This document shows positions 40,101 to 51,860 of a stretch of 64,000 nt of DNA, one piece after another. The notes under the pieces are model-generated. The model was given only the letters and a program-made list of their open reading frames with translations. It was not told the DNA's origin and searched no databases. Position 1 is the stretch's first letter. Each line of letters begins with the position of its first letter. Source of the DNA: Artemia franciscana. Taxonomy: Eukaryota; Arthropoda; Branchiopoda; Anostraca; Artemiidae. A program made the translations under genes and the position numbers. Where the stretch lies: positions 5,777,626-5,841,625 of the forward strand of contig NC_088868.1 in NCBI RefSeq assembly GCF_032884065.1, read 5' to 3'.

Positions 40101-41035
40101 GATGGATTGGCAGAAAGCATAATTTTTGGTGATCGTGTAATTTGTAAAACGTAGTAGACATTTTTACCTTTTTTGTTTTTCCAGCTAGACCATGGGATCG
40201 AACCATATTTTTGTAAATCTTTTTACTCTATATATCTTGTCAATCGAGACACTGTGTTTAACTTGTGGCGAAAATTAAATTTTCTTGATCCTTGTCATTA
40301 CCTTGAATATAAAAAATTAAAATTCATCGCAAAACAAAGGTTAAGATGGGCAGGTTAAGTTTTATTGATGATAAGATGACCAAAACTCTTTCTTTTTTTG
40401 TCATTCTTAATGAAAAGGGAATGACAGTTACAATTTGTTTAAAATTATATTATCAATATGCAGTTTCGTATATTAAAATATATGCATTGAACATATCTTT
40501 AAATTAAACAAAATTTGCTTGTAAAAAAGCATACCATGATGATGAAAATGACTGACAGCCACATTGTTTCAACTCCTTGAGAAGATATACATGGGAACCA
40601 AGAGCTGAGTCCAAGTGTGATTTGTAAGTAATAGCAACAGTAGTAATAGCAACTAAAATAGACTAAAAGAAGAACTAAAATAGACTAAACTAAAATACAT
40701 CGTAGCAGAGCTACTTCCTAAACTCATACACTAAACTAGATTCAAACAGACAAAAAAAGAACTAAAATCGACGAAAAAAAGATGGGCAGGTTAAGTCTTA
40801 TGGATGAAAAAATGACCAAAACTCTTTCTTTTTCGTCATTCTTAATGAAAAAGGAATGACACTTATAATTTGTTTAAAATTATAATATTAATATGCAGTG
40901 TCATACATTAACATATATGCATTCAATATAATTTTAAATTAAACGAAATCTGCTTGTAAAAATGCATACAGTGATGTTGAAGATGACTGAGAGCCAAATA
41001 CTTTCAACTCCATGAGAAGATATACATCTCTTATT
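40101..41035. repeat. Repeat block shared with 51860-52260, partly duplicated
   Basis: The stretch from gatcgtgtaatttgtaaaac to about 40600 matches 51862-52262. Its second half (agatgggcaggttaag to aagatatacat) is repeated at about 40785-41030. A unit of the 20.6-kb array (actaaaatagac words) lies between the two. Confidence 0.75.
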
Positions 41036-41331
41036 ATAAATTCTGACCGGATCCAGTGCCATCTGGGGGATTTGGGGGGGAGGGAGGGTGGAAATCTTAG
41101 AAAACGCTTAGAGTCGAGAGATCAGGATGAAACTTGATGGGAAGAATAAGCATAAATCGTGCATATGTGATTGAGATGACCGGACCGGATTTGCTCTATT
41201 TGGGGGAGTTGGGGGGGGGGGGGGTAATTTGATAATTTGGAAAAATAAAAAAAATAAGGTGTTTGTAACTTACGAACGGGTGATCCGATCTTAATGAAAT
41301 TTGATATTTAGAAGTACAACAATAAAAGAGA

Positions 41332-41853
41332 AAATAATGAGGACATTTTCCCCAAGACAACCCAAGTAACCCCAGTTACTCGTCTACGAGGGGTGTATCA
41401 AATACCATGTAGTTGTGGAAATTATTACATTGGTCAAACCCACCAAAATTTAGGAACAAGATTACAGCAACATAAAGAAAGTATTGAAAATCATTAAAAT
41501 CTAAAAATAACTCCATATCTTTCGATTCAGCTTTAAGTAATCATATTTTCGAAAATCTAAACCATTATGTACTATTTGACGAAACAATTCTAATTAGCAA
41601 TGACCTAGGAATCAAGCAAACTCTCCGCGAGGCAATCGAAATCAAACGAAACTTAAATAATTATACATCCCTAAATAGAGACTTGGGTGAATACACACTC
41701 AACCCTATGTACACAAAATTAATTATAGAAAATAATCTAATTCAAAATAAAACAAAAATGGGAACGAACAAAAACAAGTCCAATCCCAAAAGAACTATCA
41801 GATTAGCTGCAGAGAAGGCAAATATCCCAATAAGAAATCATTCCAATTTTTAA
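41332..41853 (+). pseudogene. PLE GIY-YIG endonuclease fragment
   Basis: The GIY-YIG nuclease of PLEs nicks target DNA to prime reverse transcription. Visible are RGVYQIPCSCGNYYIGQT (the GVY and YIG strands with a Cys-x-Cys insertion typical of PLE enzymes), then LGTRLQQHKESI with the catalytic-helix Arg. After a stop and frameshift near 41494 come SALSNHIFENL, LISNDLGIKQTLREAIEI and SLNRDLGEYTLNPMY, with a stop at 41853. No RT precedes it. It is a 5'-truncated insertion of a PLE with C-terminal endonuclease, so a different subfamily from the RT copies in this window. Confidence 0.85.
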
Positions 41854-42026
41854 TTAATACAGTTAGTGAAATGAATGAACCTTTTTATCTTGTAAAATGT
41901 TAGCTTTTATCACACAGTCTTGGCTGAACTTTTCGTTAAGAAGTAATGATGCCAAGGCTATTTTAAAAAAATGGATTTTTAAGTGAGAACTCTTATTGTG
42001 TGTTTTATTGTTTTTTATTTTCTTTG

Positions 42027-42062
42027 CTGAAGACGGCCCCTTAGATATAGAGCCGAAATATT
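42027..42062 (+). other. Conserved PLE 3' hairpin (CTGAAGAC-stem-GAAATAT)
   Basis: CTGAAGAC at 42027, stem CGGC (42034-42037) with GCCG (42052-42055), then AAATATT. The fragment at 31378-31411 has the same frame with a different stem (CGCCT/AGGCG), so pairing is kept while sequence changes. The CUGANGA and GAAA strings recall a hammerhead half-site but have one extra base before the stem. Confidence 0.45.
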
Positions 42063-43674
42063 CAAATAAGTTTTGTTGGTTCACGGTCTTGGGAAAAAAG
42101 TCCTCATTATTCTCTCTTTTGTTGTTGTATTATAGAAAGGCAGTGTGGTCTTCGTCATTATTTGCGATATTTAGAAGGATCTTGTGCTTTAAAGCACTTT
42201 TTTTAAATCCTGACTAGATCTGGTTACATTAGGGGGAGCTGGAGGGAAAAACCGGAAATCTTGGAAAACGTGAAAATTGAGGTAATTTTATCCCACGAAT
42301 GCATGATCGGATCTTAATGAAACTTGATATATAGAAAGATCTTATGTCTCAGATGCTCCATTTTCAACTAAAATCGGATCTGGGAACATAAGGGGCTGGA
42401 GGGGGGGGGGGGGGAACACAAATCTTGGAAACCGGAAATCTTGGAAAACGGTTAGAATGGAGCGACCGGGATGAAACTAGATGGGGAAAATAAGCACAAG
42501 TTCTAGATACATGATTGACATCATTTGACTTGGTCCACTCTCTTTCGGGGAGTTTGGGGGATTTCCAGTGCTATGGTGAGTTCGGTGCTTCTGGACGTGT
42601 TAGGACGATGAAAATTGGTAAGCGTGTCAGGGACTTGCACAAATTGACTTGATAACAGAATTTCCTGATTCGACCATCTGGGAGGCTGGAGGGAGAGGAA
42701 AAATTGAAAAAAAATGAGGTATTGTTAACTTACGAGGAGAGGAAAAATTGAAAAAATAAGGTGTTTCCAACTTACAGGATCTTAATAAAATTTAATATTT
42801 AAAAAGCATCATGTCTCAGAGCTTTCATTTTGAATTCCGACCGTATCTGGTGATATTGGGGCGAGTTTGGAGGGGGAAAACGGGAAATCTTGGAACACGC
42901 TTAGAGTGAAGAGATCAGGATGATACTTGGTGGGGAGAATAAGCACAAGTCCTAGGTACGTGACTGACATAACATGACTGAATCTCCTCTTTTTGGGGAG
43001 TTGGAGGGGGGGGGTGTTAATTCGGAAAAATTTGAAAAACTGAGGTATTTTGAACTTACGAACAGGTGACCGGATCTTAATGAAATTTGATAATTAAAAG
43101 GAATTCATGTCTCAGAGCTCTTATTTAAACCTCGACAAGATTTGGTGAGATCGGGGGGAGTTGGAGAGGGAAAACGAAAATCTTGGAAAACGCTTAGAGT
43201 GGAGAGATAGGGATGAAAGTTGATTGTTAGAATAAGCAAATGTCGTAGATACGTGATTAACGTAACCAGACTAGATCTGCTCTCTTTGGGGGAGTTAGGG
43301 ATGTGTGTGTCCGGCGCTTTGGCGAGTTCGGTGCTCCTGGACGTGCTAGGACAACGAAAATTGGTAGGCGGGCTAGGAAGCTGCACACATTGACTTGATA
43401 AGGTCATTTTTCCTGATTCAAAACCTGGAGGGCTGAAGGGAGAGGAAAATTAGAAATAAAAAGGTATTTTAACTTACAAGTGGGTGATTGGATCTTAATA
43501 AATTTTGATATTTAGAAGGACCTTGTGTCTCAGAGCTCTTATTTTGAATCCAGACCGGCATTAAGCCTCTGATTTTATTTTTAAATCAATTTATTGATTC
43601 TTAGAATTTTGCCATATGAGCTCTTGGCTCTTCTGACCTCGTCACAAGTGCCGCATGAGCTCTTAGCTCTTGTT

Positions 43675-44399
43675 ATTTACTTTCACGATTCAGTGTGCAA
43701 AAGTCATTTGCAAAAGTCAGATAATCATTGGCTGTTATCTTTTAAAATTACATCTGGGGAAGTTGATAAGCCGGAAAAAAAGATTCTCGAATGCCAATAA
43801 GAATGGAAAGACTGTGCTGCTATCTAGAGGTAACAATTGATGGCATTAAGCACTGTTTTGAAAATTAAATACAGGCTTCCAGTTCAAACAACTTGTTCAG
43901 TTCAAACAAGTTTTATAGAAACAGTTAATTATGTGATGTTGAAATGAACTTAATATTTTTTTGGCACTTCAAAGTGTTGGATCAACGTATTGATTTATAA
44001 TACTATCCTTATTTTTATTGTCTTGAGTGACTGAATCTGTCGGAAGTTTTTCCTATTAATTTCTCAAATAAATTTCTCAACTTGTTCCGGCTGAAAATAA
44101 AAAGCTGTTTTGTTGAGCCATTTATAATCTCTCTAAGATATTCTAGTGCCCTTCTAGCTTCAGAGAAAAAAAAAGATGTCTTCAATGCAGAATATTGTGG
44201 GTTCATCTACTTTTCTTGTTTTTCACGTCATTGGATTTTTCTTGTTGTTCTGGCCAAGGGACCGAAGTTCCCTATGCAGGGTTTGTGAACAAGGTGGTTC
44301 TAATAGTTTACTTTGTTTTTCGATCTGATACCACTATTAGGAGTTATTGGCAATTGTATTTCTTACAATGGGGCGTGATCATGTATTTCTAAGTTGCTA
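43675..44399. other. No gene recognised
   Basis: AT-rich unique-looking sequence between the inverted array and the LINE fragment. Confidence 0.5.
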
Positions 44400-45790
44400 A
44401 CTATCACTGTAACCCTGATAGGAATGGCGCCATGATTAGCGATAAGGAAAGGTATAAAGATTGATGGGCTGAACATTTTGAGAATATGCTAAACCGGAAT
44501 ACTGTTGCTGGAAAATATAGGTGAAAATGAAAAAGTTTGTGACACCTTTGATGGGAAAGAAGATTTATTTTTATTGGGAAAAATTAGTGACAGTACTAAA
44601 AGGATTAAAAAAAATAAAATTGCTGGGGCTCATAATTTGGTAAATGAGCTATTCAAATTTGGTAGCCATGAGGCTAGAAATAAGTGACTGAAGACTATGA
44701 GTGGGATTTTTGAAAAAGGGGGAGTACCTGGCGCTGTTTGGAAAATCTTTTTAAACCCCTGTATAAGAAAAGTGTTGTAAGTGAGTTTGTTTAATTATAA
44801 AGGCATTAGCCTAGTTTCTGTTGGTAGCAAATTACTTAGTATGATTATTCCTTTTATACTTTTTAGATGCTTCAGAAAAGTCTTAAGAGAAGAACAGTGA
44901 GGTCTTAGGTAGAGCAGAGGATTTGTTGACCAAATTGTAACTGTTAGGTTAATAATTGAGAACTGTCCGAGTCATCAAACGCCGTTAGTCCTCAGTTTTA
45001 TAGTTTATGAGCAAGTGTTCCATTTAGCTGTTAGAAGAGCTTTAGTGAAGATCTTATTCTTGTATGGTATACAAAACAAATACATTAGAATGATCAATGC
45101 TATATACTAGAATAACACTGCTGTGGTTAAGATATTAAATGAAGTTAGTTCATTACTATTATAAATTGGTTTAGTAAAATATTTTGTTAGATCATTTTTA
45201 ATTAAATTCGAGTATAAAGAATTTAGTGAGTGCTCCCTTAAGTCCCTGTTCAGAGAAATATTATTATTTATTTTGAGACTAATTTCGATTGATTCCCGAA
45301 CCACCTGCTTTATCCCCAAATCATTACTGATGAGTGAATATTTTGCAAAAAGTATCATTTGAGAGGGATTATTAAATATATGCATACCTAAAGCAGAATC
45401 GAAGGAGTTGTTGGAACTATTTGAAATTAATGCTCCATATTTAATCAGGAGTTGAGCTGGGTTGTGTTGTACCCCATTTATATGGATCGTTTTGATGGAC
45501 TTTTTATTAAGGAGCACAAAAATGATAGAACACAAAAGCAAATGGGGAAGAAATACTTTCCTGGCCTTAGATTATGCTGATGATTCAAGCGTCCTAGATA
45601 AAAGTGCGAGCAAAATGAATGAACTTATAGAGGTTTTGTGGATTTTTATGGAAAAGCTAATGAACTTTGAAGAGAGGGGGGAGGGTAGCTCAATCGATAG
45701 GAAATCAAAAGTCCAATTGAACTTTTTAGTGTTAATAGTGATATTAGGGCTTCAGGCCCAGCCCTATTTTTCCCCAAATACATCCAATAG
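44400..45790 (+). pseudogene. RTE-like LINE, copy B (decayed, interrupted)
   Basis: Fragments of the same ORF as copies A and C: ENEKVCDTFDGKEDLF, LNKIKKNKIAGAHNL-type linker text, FIWIVLMDFLLRSTK and LDYADDSSVLDKSASKMNEL. The motif C YADD lies near 45570. A minus-strand PLE endonuclease fragment (about 45125-45440) sits between the tract encoding NNTAVV and the GVELGCV tract, where it replaces some LINE sequence. Frames are broken throughout. Confidence 0.78.
45125..45440 (-). pseudogene. PLE GIY-YIG C-terminal fragment nested in LINE copy B
   Basis: It reads SSNNSFDSALGMHIFNNPSQ, then LISNDLGIKQVVRESIEI and SLNRDLREHSLNSLYSNLI. This aligns with the second half of the endonuclease at 41332-41853 (FDSALSNHIF, LISNDLGIKQTLREAIEI, SLNRDLGEY). 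The GVY-YIG half is absent. It is in the opposite orientation to the host LINE, so it inserted after that LINE. Confidence 0.82.
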
Positions 45791-46309
45791 TTAATTTTGG
45801 TATTACAATTTTATTTAAAACAATTCAAAGGTTGAATAATTGCCTTTGAGGTTCATGAACCCCTCCTTTTGGTTCAAGGGATGTAAGTTATGCAAGTTGC
45901 CTGTTAACATATGATATAGGACAGGAGACATATCACAAGTTGCCTGTTCACATATGACGTAAGGTATTATTTTATTTTTTTCATGAAAAGAGGTAGCTGT
46001 AAGCTCCTCAAAGACGGCTGACCCAAATTCGTTATATAGATTCGCAAAAGTCAAAATTTTCTATACAGATACTTATTACTTAACACTCAGAAATGCCTCA
46101 CTCATCTGAAAAAAAGGAAATATTCTGCTTTAATGGTTGACATCAGACCTTACTTTTTTTTTCAAAAACAAAACACTATTTTCTTATGAATCCTGACAGG
46201 CGTTTATATCGTGACTTTAAGAAACGAACAATCCCAACAAGCTTGATCATTTAAACATTGTAACTTGTGTTTTACCCAATGATATTACCTCATATGTTTA
46301 GAATACTGA

Positions 46310-46600
46310 AGAGCTGAGTTCAGTGGTTCAGTTGCGCGACGAGTCAGTTACGCAAGGGTTCAGTTTCTTGGTGGTTTAGTTGCAAGGTGGTTTCACAGCC
46401 TTGGGACTGTGGTTCAGTTGCACGATGGTTGAGTTGCACGGTGGTTTAGTTAAATGGGCTTGAGCTGAATGAGGGTTCAGTTGCATGAGGGTCTAGCTAA
46501 ATGAGATTCAGTTGATCAGTGGTTTATATACACCAGGATTCAGTTGCAAAGGAGTTCGCTTATATGGGGCTTCAGTAACTCGGTGGTTTAGTTACACGGA
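46310..46600. repeat. Degenerate ~25-bp repeat at the 3' end of the ankyrin gene
   Basis: Words such as ggttcagttgcacgatgg and gtggtttagttacacgg recur about 12 times. The last unit runs into the stop codon and final codons of the minus-strand ankyrin gene. Confidence 0.75.
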
Positions 46601-47625
46601 CAAATTTAGTTATATATTGTCTCAAAACTTCTGGTATGTTTATACTTTGAAATTTGTTGGTTATATGATCATAATATAAATACTCCCTAATTACATCGCG
46701 GCACAGTGATTTGAGTGAACCGTCAGAATCATTGAAGGCTATTCTCCACAGTGTCTTGACACCCCCTATTACCTTTGGGTTGGCTCCATTACTTAGCAGC
46801 AAATGACAAATATCCGGTGTGCTTTTTCCAGCAGCATAATGCAAGGCTGTTTTCTTGTACCAGTCGACTTTAATATTTGGGTCGGCTCTATTGATCAAAA
46901 GTAGCAGACAAATATCCAGTGTGCCATTTTCAGCAGCATAATGCAAGGGTGTCTTCCCGTTGAAGCCGCATGTTATATTTGGGTCGGCTCCATTCCTCAG
47001 TAACAGCTGACAGATATCCAGTGTTCCTTTTTCAGCAGCATTCATTCTAGTAACATAATGCAAAGCTGTCTCGTTAAGCCAGCCTTTTACATTTGGGTCG
47101 GCTCCATTGCTCAACAGTAGCTGACAAATATCCAGTCTGCTCAAACTAGCAGCACAATGCAAAGCTGTCTCGTTGAGCGAGCCACTTTTTATATTTGGGT
47201 CGGCCCCTTTGCTCAACAGCAGCTTACAAATATTCACTACTCCTTGTTCAGCAGCATAATGCAAGGCTGTTCTCCCGATCAACTCGTTAAGTGGGCCACT
47301 TTTTATATTTGGGTCGGCTCCATTGCTCAACAGCAGCTGACAAATATCCAGTTTACCTTTTTTAGCAGCATAATGCAAAGCTGTCTCGTTAAACGAGCCA
47401 CCTTTTATATTTGGGTTGGCTCCATTGCTCAACAGCAGCTGAATCCAATTTACCTTTTTTAACAGCATAATACAAAGGTGTTTTTTCCTCATTGTCTTTC
47501 AGATTCGGGTCTGCCCCATTGTCTAGCAGCATTTGGAGAAAGTCCAATTTCGTTTCTTCTTCTTTCATCTCTTTTAATAAGGTGTTATTCAAGTTCGATG
47601 CTTTTGAAATTGTGGTAACCGGCAT
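46572..47625 (-). CDS. Ankyrin-repeat/SOCS-box (ASB-like) gene with a 5-nt frameshift
   Basis: About eight ankyrin units with the consensus LDICQLLLSNGADPNIK and ETALHYAAKKG are followed by a C-terminal SLKSLCRDVIREYL and INIPEVLRQYI. The latter fits a SOCS box (elongin B/C box then a Cul5-type tail). ASB proteins are substrate receptors of Cullin-RING ubiquitin ligases. The start ATG at 47623-47625 opens MPVTTISKASNLNN. Unit 2 lost five bases (other units read ggatatttgtcagctg, here ggattcagctg, at about 47441), breaking the frame. The rest is open to 46572. No intron is visible. Unit 5 contains a small internal duplication (YVTRMNAAEKG). It may be a recent pseudogene, an allele or an assembly error. 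The particular ASB subtype is not recognised. Confidence 0.78.
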
Positions 47626-47899
47626 TTTTCTGTTGTTCTCTTATTGTGACTTAAACACGTATACAAACACTGTTTGCATTTCTACACATGGATGTGAAAT
47701 ATATAGGGAATATGACGTCATTTTTTTTTTACACATTTCTGGTGCCATCCTAGGGGATTTTAAATGAAAATTACGTCATTCTATCTGCAGGTAATGTATT
47801 AATCATATTATTACATCATATAGAAAGCATTCGTCATCAGACCATTATTAAGTCTTAAAGTACTTTTGTCAAAAATTACTCATTAGAACTGTTTAAGTA
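47626..47899. other. Upstream flank of the ankyrin gene
   Basis: Short AT-rich stretch. Any promoter would lie here, but no element is recognised with confidence. Confidence 0.4.
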
Positions 47900-48176
47900 T
47901 GTCATGTATCAATATCAGTCTTCTCCGCTTATATTCCTAGTTTTCATAATTGGTTACGTTAAAAAAATAATATTTATACTATAAATACCTCTGAAAATAT
48001 ATTGAAATATATATATCTGTGAAATGTTAAGCCCTAGAAGTAAAACACTTTATCTACAATTGTACTTAAAAGGAGAAAGATCAAGGTGTTTAAAACAAAA
48101 AGCACTTTTATCTACAATTGTAATCAATAGTAAAAAGAAATGGTAAAGACATGGTAAAGAACACGTATCGGATTTT

Positions 48177-48447
48177 ATAGTCCCCACTTATATCCGTTTC
48201 ACGGCACTTAGGCCAGGTAGGGCAATTTGGGATTAGGGGCCAGCTATCCTATGCTTTCGCACACTTTTCCTGTTTACTTTCCCCAGATTTCTCCAAATAC
48301 CCATTTAGAGCTGGGTCGACTCTAACTGAGCTAACGGACTCATGCCCCTAAGCCTTATTCAAACTAAATAACCAGCAACACCTTTTTCCTCACGGACAAA
48401 GGGTCTCATGTCTAGCACGTTAACCACTCGCCTGGGACGGCAATCGA
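48177..48447 (-). mobile_element. tRNA-Ser-like SINE, second full copy
   Basis: On the minus strand: gccgtcccaggcgagtggtt, then acgtgctagacatgagaccc. This is a better-preserved tRNA-like head with an A-box than the copy at 30838-31083. The body matches that copy. It was duplicated along with the segment, so it need not be an independent insertion. Confidence 0.78.
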
Positions 48448-48954
48448 AAAAAGGAAAAGGCTTTTACTATTCCTAAAAATTCAAGTTTATGACTGAAAAT
48501 GAAACTTGGGTTGATCATAAAAGTTGTATACAAAGTTGTAAAGCTTTAGTGACCTGAAAAGTTCTTCTTGAGTTTTTGTACTGTAGCAGTTGAGCTGCAA
48601 AACATGTTTTGCTTGTATTTTTCGTGTCATTCACTGTCCCACGCTTTCATTAAAAAAATGTTAAGGATTCCTTGAGAATATCCCGGACCACTTTTATCCC
48701 TGAAATATCCCAGGCAATACTTTTCCAAACAAGATTTATTGACAATACTTTTATTAACTGTTCTGTTCCCTTAATATTTTTTAATTCCTTTGGAATGATT
48801 TTCTCTTCTATATTTAATCTGGTATTTTAATGGTAGCTTATATTGAACCTGCTCCCCCTTCCCCTAGATCATCTGTAAACAAAGAAATGTAAAAAAAGTG
48901 GAGAAAGCATTAAAATATGAACTAAGGAGATGTGAAATTGAACTCTACCTAAAA

Positions 48955-51376
48955 TGTTTTTCTTTAAGAAATTGAATAGTGAACTAGAGGGTTTCCAATT
49001 TGACAATGTAGAAGATGGATGGAATAATTGCTACATAATATTACATTACTACATAATACTACATATTACGTAGTATATGTACATGTAGTGTGTAACATTA
49101 AAATTTTTTAAAGATTCCTTGAGAATATACCCGTGCTGCTATTTGATGTGGCCTGTTTTTCTAGTGGCGGGGAAATAGGGCCTGAGAAACTTCTGAAACT
49201 GCCACTGCTAACTACTCGAAATTAACTTGTAAGTGTTCTTGGGAACATGCTTTAAAGAAAACAACTGTTAATACTCTCATATGAGTTTGACATAATTACT
49301 CTAGGATTGCTGAGAGTTTGGTCTAGGACGATTTATTGAATACTACCTAAAAGTGTTTTTCTTTAAGAAGTTGAGTAGTAAACTGGGGGGTTTCCAATTT
49401 AACAATGTAGAAGATGGATGGAATAATTATAGGAATTTATTTAGATTGCTGATAGTATCTTATGGAAGTAAGTTAGAAATGTAGTTATATTAGTGAAAAA
49501 GCTTAATCTTTAATAGAGAGAAGAAGGGGCTTGTATAAGAATTATTTGAGTGACAGATTATATGAAAACAAGAGCAATGTAAGGAAAGTGGAGAAAGCAT
49601 TAAAATATGAACTAAAGAGGTGTTAAGTGCAGGCCTTGGATAAAATTGCTGAGGATCTTGAAGATCCTAGACAGCATAATAGTAAAATATTGTACTGGCA
49701 TATAAATAAATTGAGAGAGAGTGGCCAATCCGAAACTGTCCCAGTTAAAATTAGGAACGGGGCCGCAATTAGCGATAAATAAAGAATTAAAGATAGATAA
49801 GTATAATATTTTGAGAATATATTATAAACTGAGATAAAGTTGCAGGAAAGATATAGAGGAAAATGAAAAAGTTTGTTTTACCTTGAATGTGACGGAAGAT
49901 TTGTTTTGTGAGGAACAATTAGCGTCAGTACTAAAAGGGTTAAAAAATAATATGGCCCAGGTGCTGATACTTTGTTAATGAGTTTCCTAAATATGGTAGT
50001 TCTGAGGTTAGGAATAAGTTACTGATGATTATGAACATGATTTCGAAAAAATTGGAAGCAGGGAAATTGGGAAAGGGTGATGAGAGTGAGTGTGGTAATT
50101 ATCGAGAAATTTGTCTGGTCTCTGTAGGTAGCAAATCACTTGGTATGATGATTCTTTTTTTAGACTCTGTGGATAAAGTTTTAAGAGAAATATAGTCTGG
50201 TTTTAGGAAAGATAGAGGATATATTCACCAAATTTTCATTCTTAGATTAATGCTTAAGAATCGCCTAGTTCATCAAACACTTTTAGTCCTCCGTCTTATA
50301 TATTTTGAACAAGTGTTTGATTCATAATAGGAGAGCTTTAGCAAAGGTCTTATCCTTGTATCGTAAACCAGATAAATACATTAAAATGATTAGTGCTTTG
50401 TACGGAAATAATACTGCTGAGGTTAAGGAAGGAAATGAGGGTAGAAGTTAGTTTTTTATTAAATCAGGAGTTAAGCAGGGTTGTGCTCTATACCCCTTTA
50501 TATGGATCTTTTTGATGGACTTTGTCTTAAGGAGCACAGGAAAAGCAATGAGAGACCTCAGAATCAAATGGGGAGGAAGAACTTACCTGGACGTAGATTA
50601 TGCTGATGATTTAAGCATCCTAGATGAACGTTTTAGTGAAAATAAGGGAACTTTAGAGGTTTTGTGAGTTCAAGAATAGGTTTTGGTGTGTGAGTTCAAG
50701 GTACAAGAACATGTTTGACGAAAAATTTTAAGAAGACTTAAGTCGCTAAGGTTAGGATAATTGAAGATGAAAAGGTGATGTTGGGTAAAAAGCAGATTGA
50801 ACAGGTGGACAGCTTCTCTTACAAAGGTAGTATTATTATTAGAGACAGTGGGTGCAGTGTAGGTGTTGAAAATATATTAGCCAAGGCCCAGGGTGTTTAT
50901 TTCACAGCTGAAAATAGTTTCGAGGATTAGGAAGATAAGTCTGTGAATCAAGATTAGAATATTAGAAGCTACAATGATGACAGTGGTCAAATATGGCTCT
51001 GAAGCCTGGGCGCTCCGAAAAACCGAAGAAGTTTTGCTAGATGTTTTCCAAAAAACATTGCCTATAGTTTGTTTTGGGTAACCGACTGACTGACCGTATC
51101 TCAAATAGTAGGCTATACGAAAAGTGTGGTTCAGTTCCACTTTCTAAGGCTATAATAAGAGAAGGCTTGAGATGGCTAGGACTCGTTCGGATCTTCCCCC
51201 GTGGAGATGGAAGAATGTCGCAAAAGAGTTAAGAAAAATGGAAACTTCCCGGGAGGTTGTAAAGAGGCTGGCCTTGAATAGACTTTGATAGAGGAGGTAC
51301 ATTCGTAGCTGCATTGGCTTCAGGTGGTTTGGTGCTCTAGTGACTTTTTAGTTGTAGTAGTAGTAGTTGTAGCTAC
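48955..51376 (+). pseudogene. RTE-like LINE, copy C (reaches the 3' end)
   Basis: The longest copy. A 5' fragment is at 48955-49030, and the main body is 49340-51376. Readable pieces are ALDKIAEDLEDP, YWHINKLRESGQSE, FMWNLFMDFVLRSTGK-type motif B flank, VDYADDLSILDE near 50590 (motif C), VDSFSYKGSIIIRDSG, then the C-terminal part ILEATMMTVVKYGSEAWALR and LALNRL. It ends in a (GTA)n-like tail (tagttgtagtagtagtagtt, about 51348-51376), in line with RTE-type short-repeat tails. Numerous stops and frameshifts occur. It is not functional. Confidence 0.82.
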
Positions 51377-51860
51377 AACCTAGTAAAGCACAATCCTCTG
51401 GCCATAGTACCAGAAAATTGAGAAAATGGTTGAAAAAAACTAATTCTAAAAAAATCGCTGCTAAAACAAATTCAAGAGTGTTATTCACTACTATTCACTT
51501 GTAATTCAACGTTATTTTGTAATCCATAAGTTTTCTTTTGGAAAATGTATATAAAAAAAGAAAAACACCTGAAACCTCTCGAAAATAGCCTTAGATTAGA
51601 AAGTACACCATTGGAATTTTAATGTTCGAAAACCTTTCTTTAGACGTTTATAGACCTCTGTCTAAAACCAAAAACTGAGAGCATCGCTATGTCTCTATTT
51701 TTTTTATCTCCATACCCTAGTATTTGAATGCTATATTTCTGTAATGTTCTCAAAGAGTTTTTATGGGCCTAGACTACGAAGTGTGACGTTTTAAGTTCAA
51801 ATCTTAAACTCGAATGTTTTTTTGCAAATGGTGTCACGCTCGTCATGGGTAGGGTACATT

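Larger units (their letters stand above)
41036..43674 (-). mobile_element. Second copy of the 285-bp-repeat element, split by a PLE
   Basis: Inverted relative to 5160-7063. Units carry cttggaaaacgcttagag, gatgaaacttg and gatcttaatgaaatttgat. The right end (cacaagtgccgcatgagctc, then ttagctcttgtta) is the same terminus as 5160-5190. The left end is truncated. A PLE endonuclease fragment with its 3' region (41332 to about 42200) interrupts a unit after gatatttagaagta. Confidence 0.75.
47900..51860. repeat. Segmental duplication, copy 2 (partner 30540-33860)
   Basis: Direct-orientation copy of 30540-33860, longer because it retains the LINE 3' end and has an internal partial duplication. The tract ttaaggattccttgagaata plus the following LINE start occurs at 48660-49030 and again at 49105-49430. 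The two copies flank the ankyrin gene on one side and GPATCH2-like exon 4 on the other. Confidence 0.85.

Noticed and set aside
48375..48447. tRNA-Ser gene on the minus strand
   Set aside because: The B-box and acceptor stem are degraded, and the same head and body occur in three dispersed copies. It is a SINE head.
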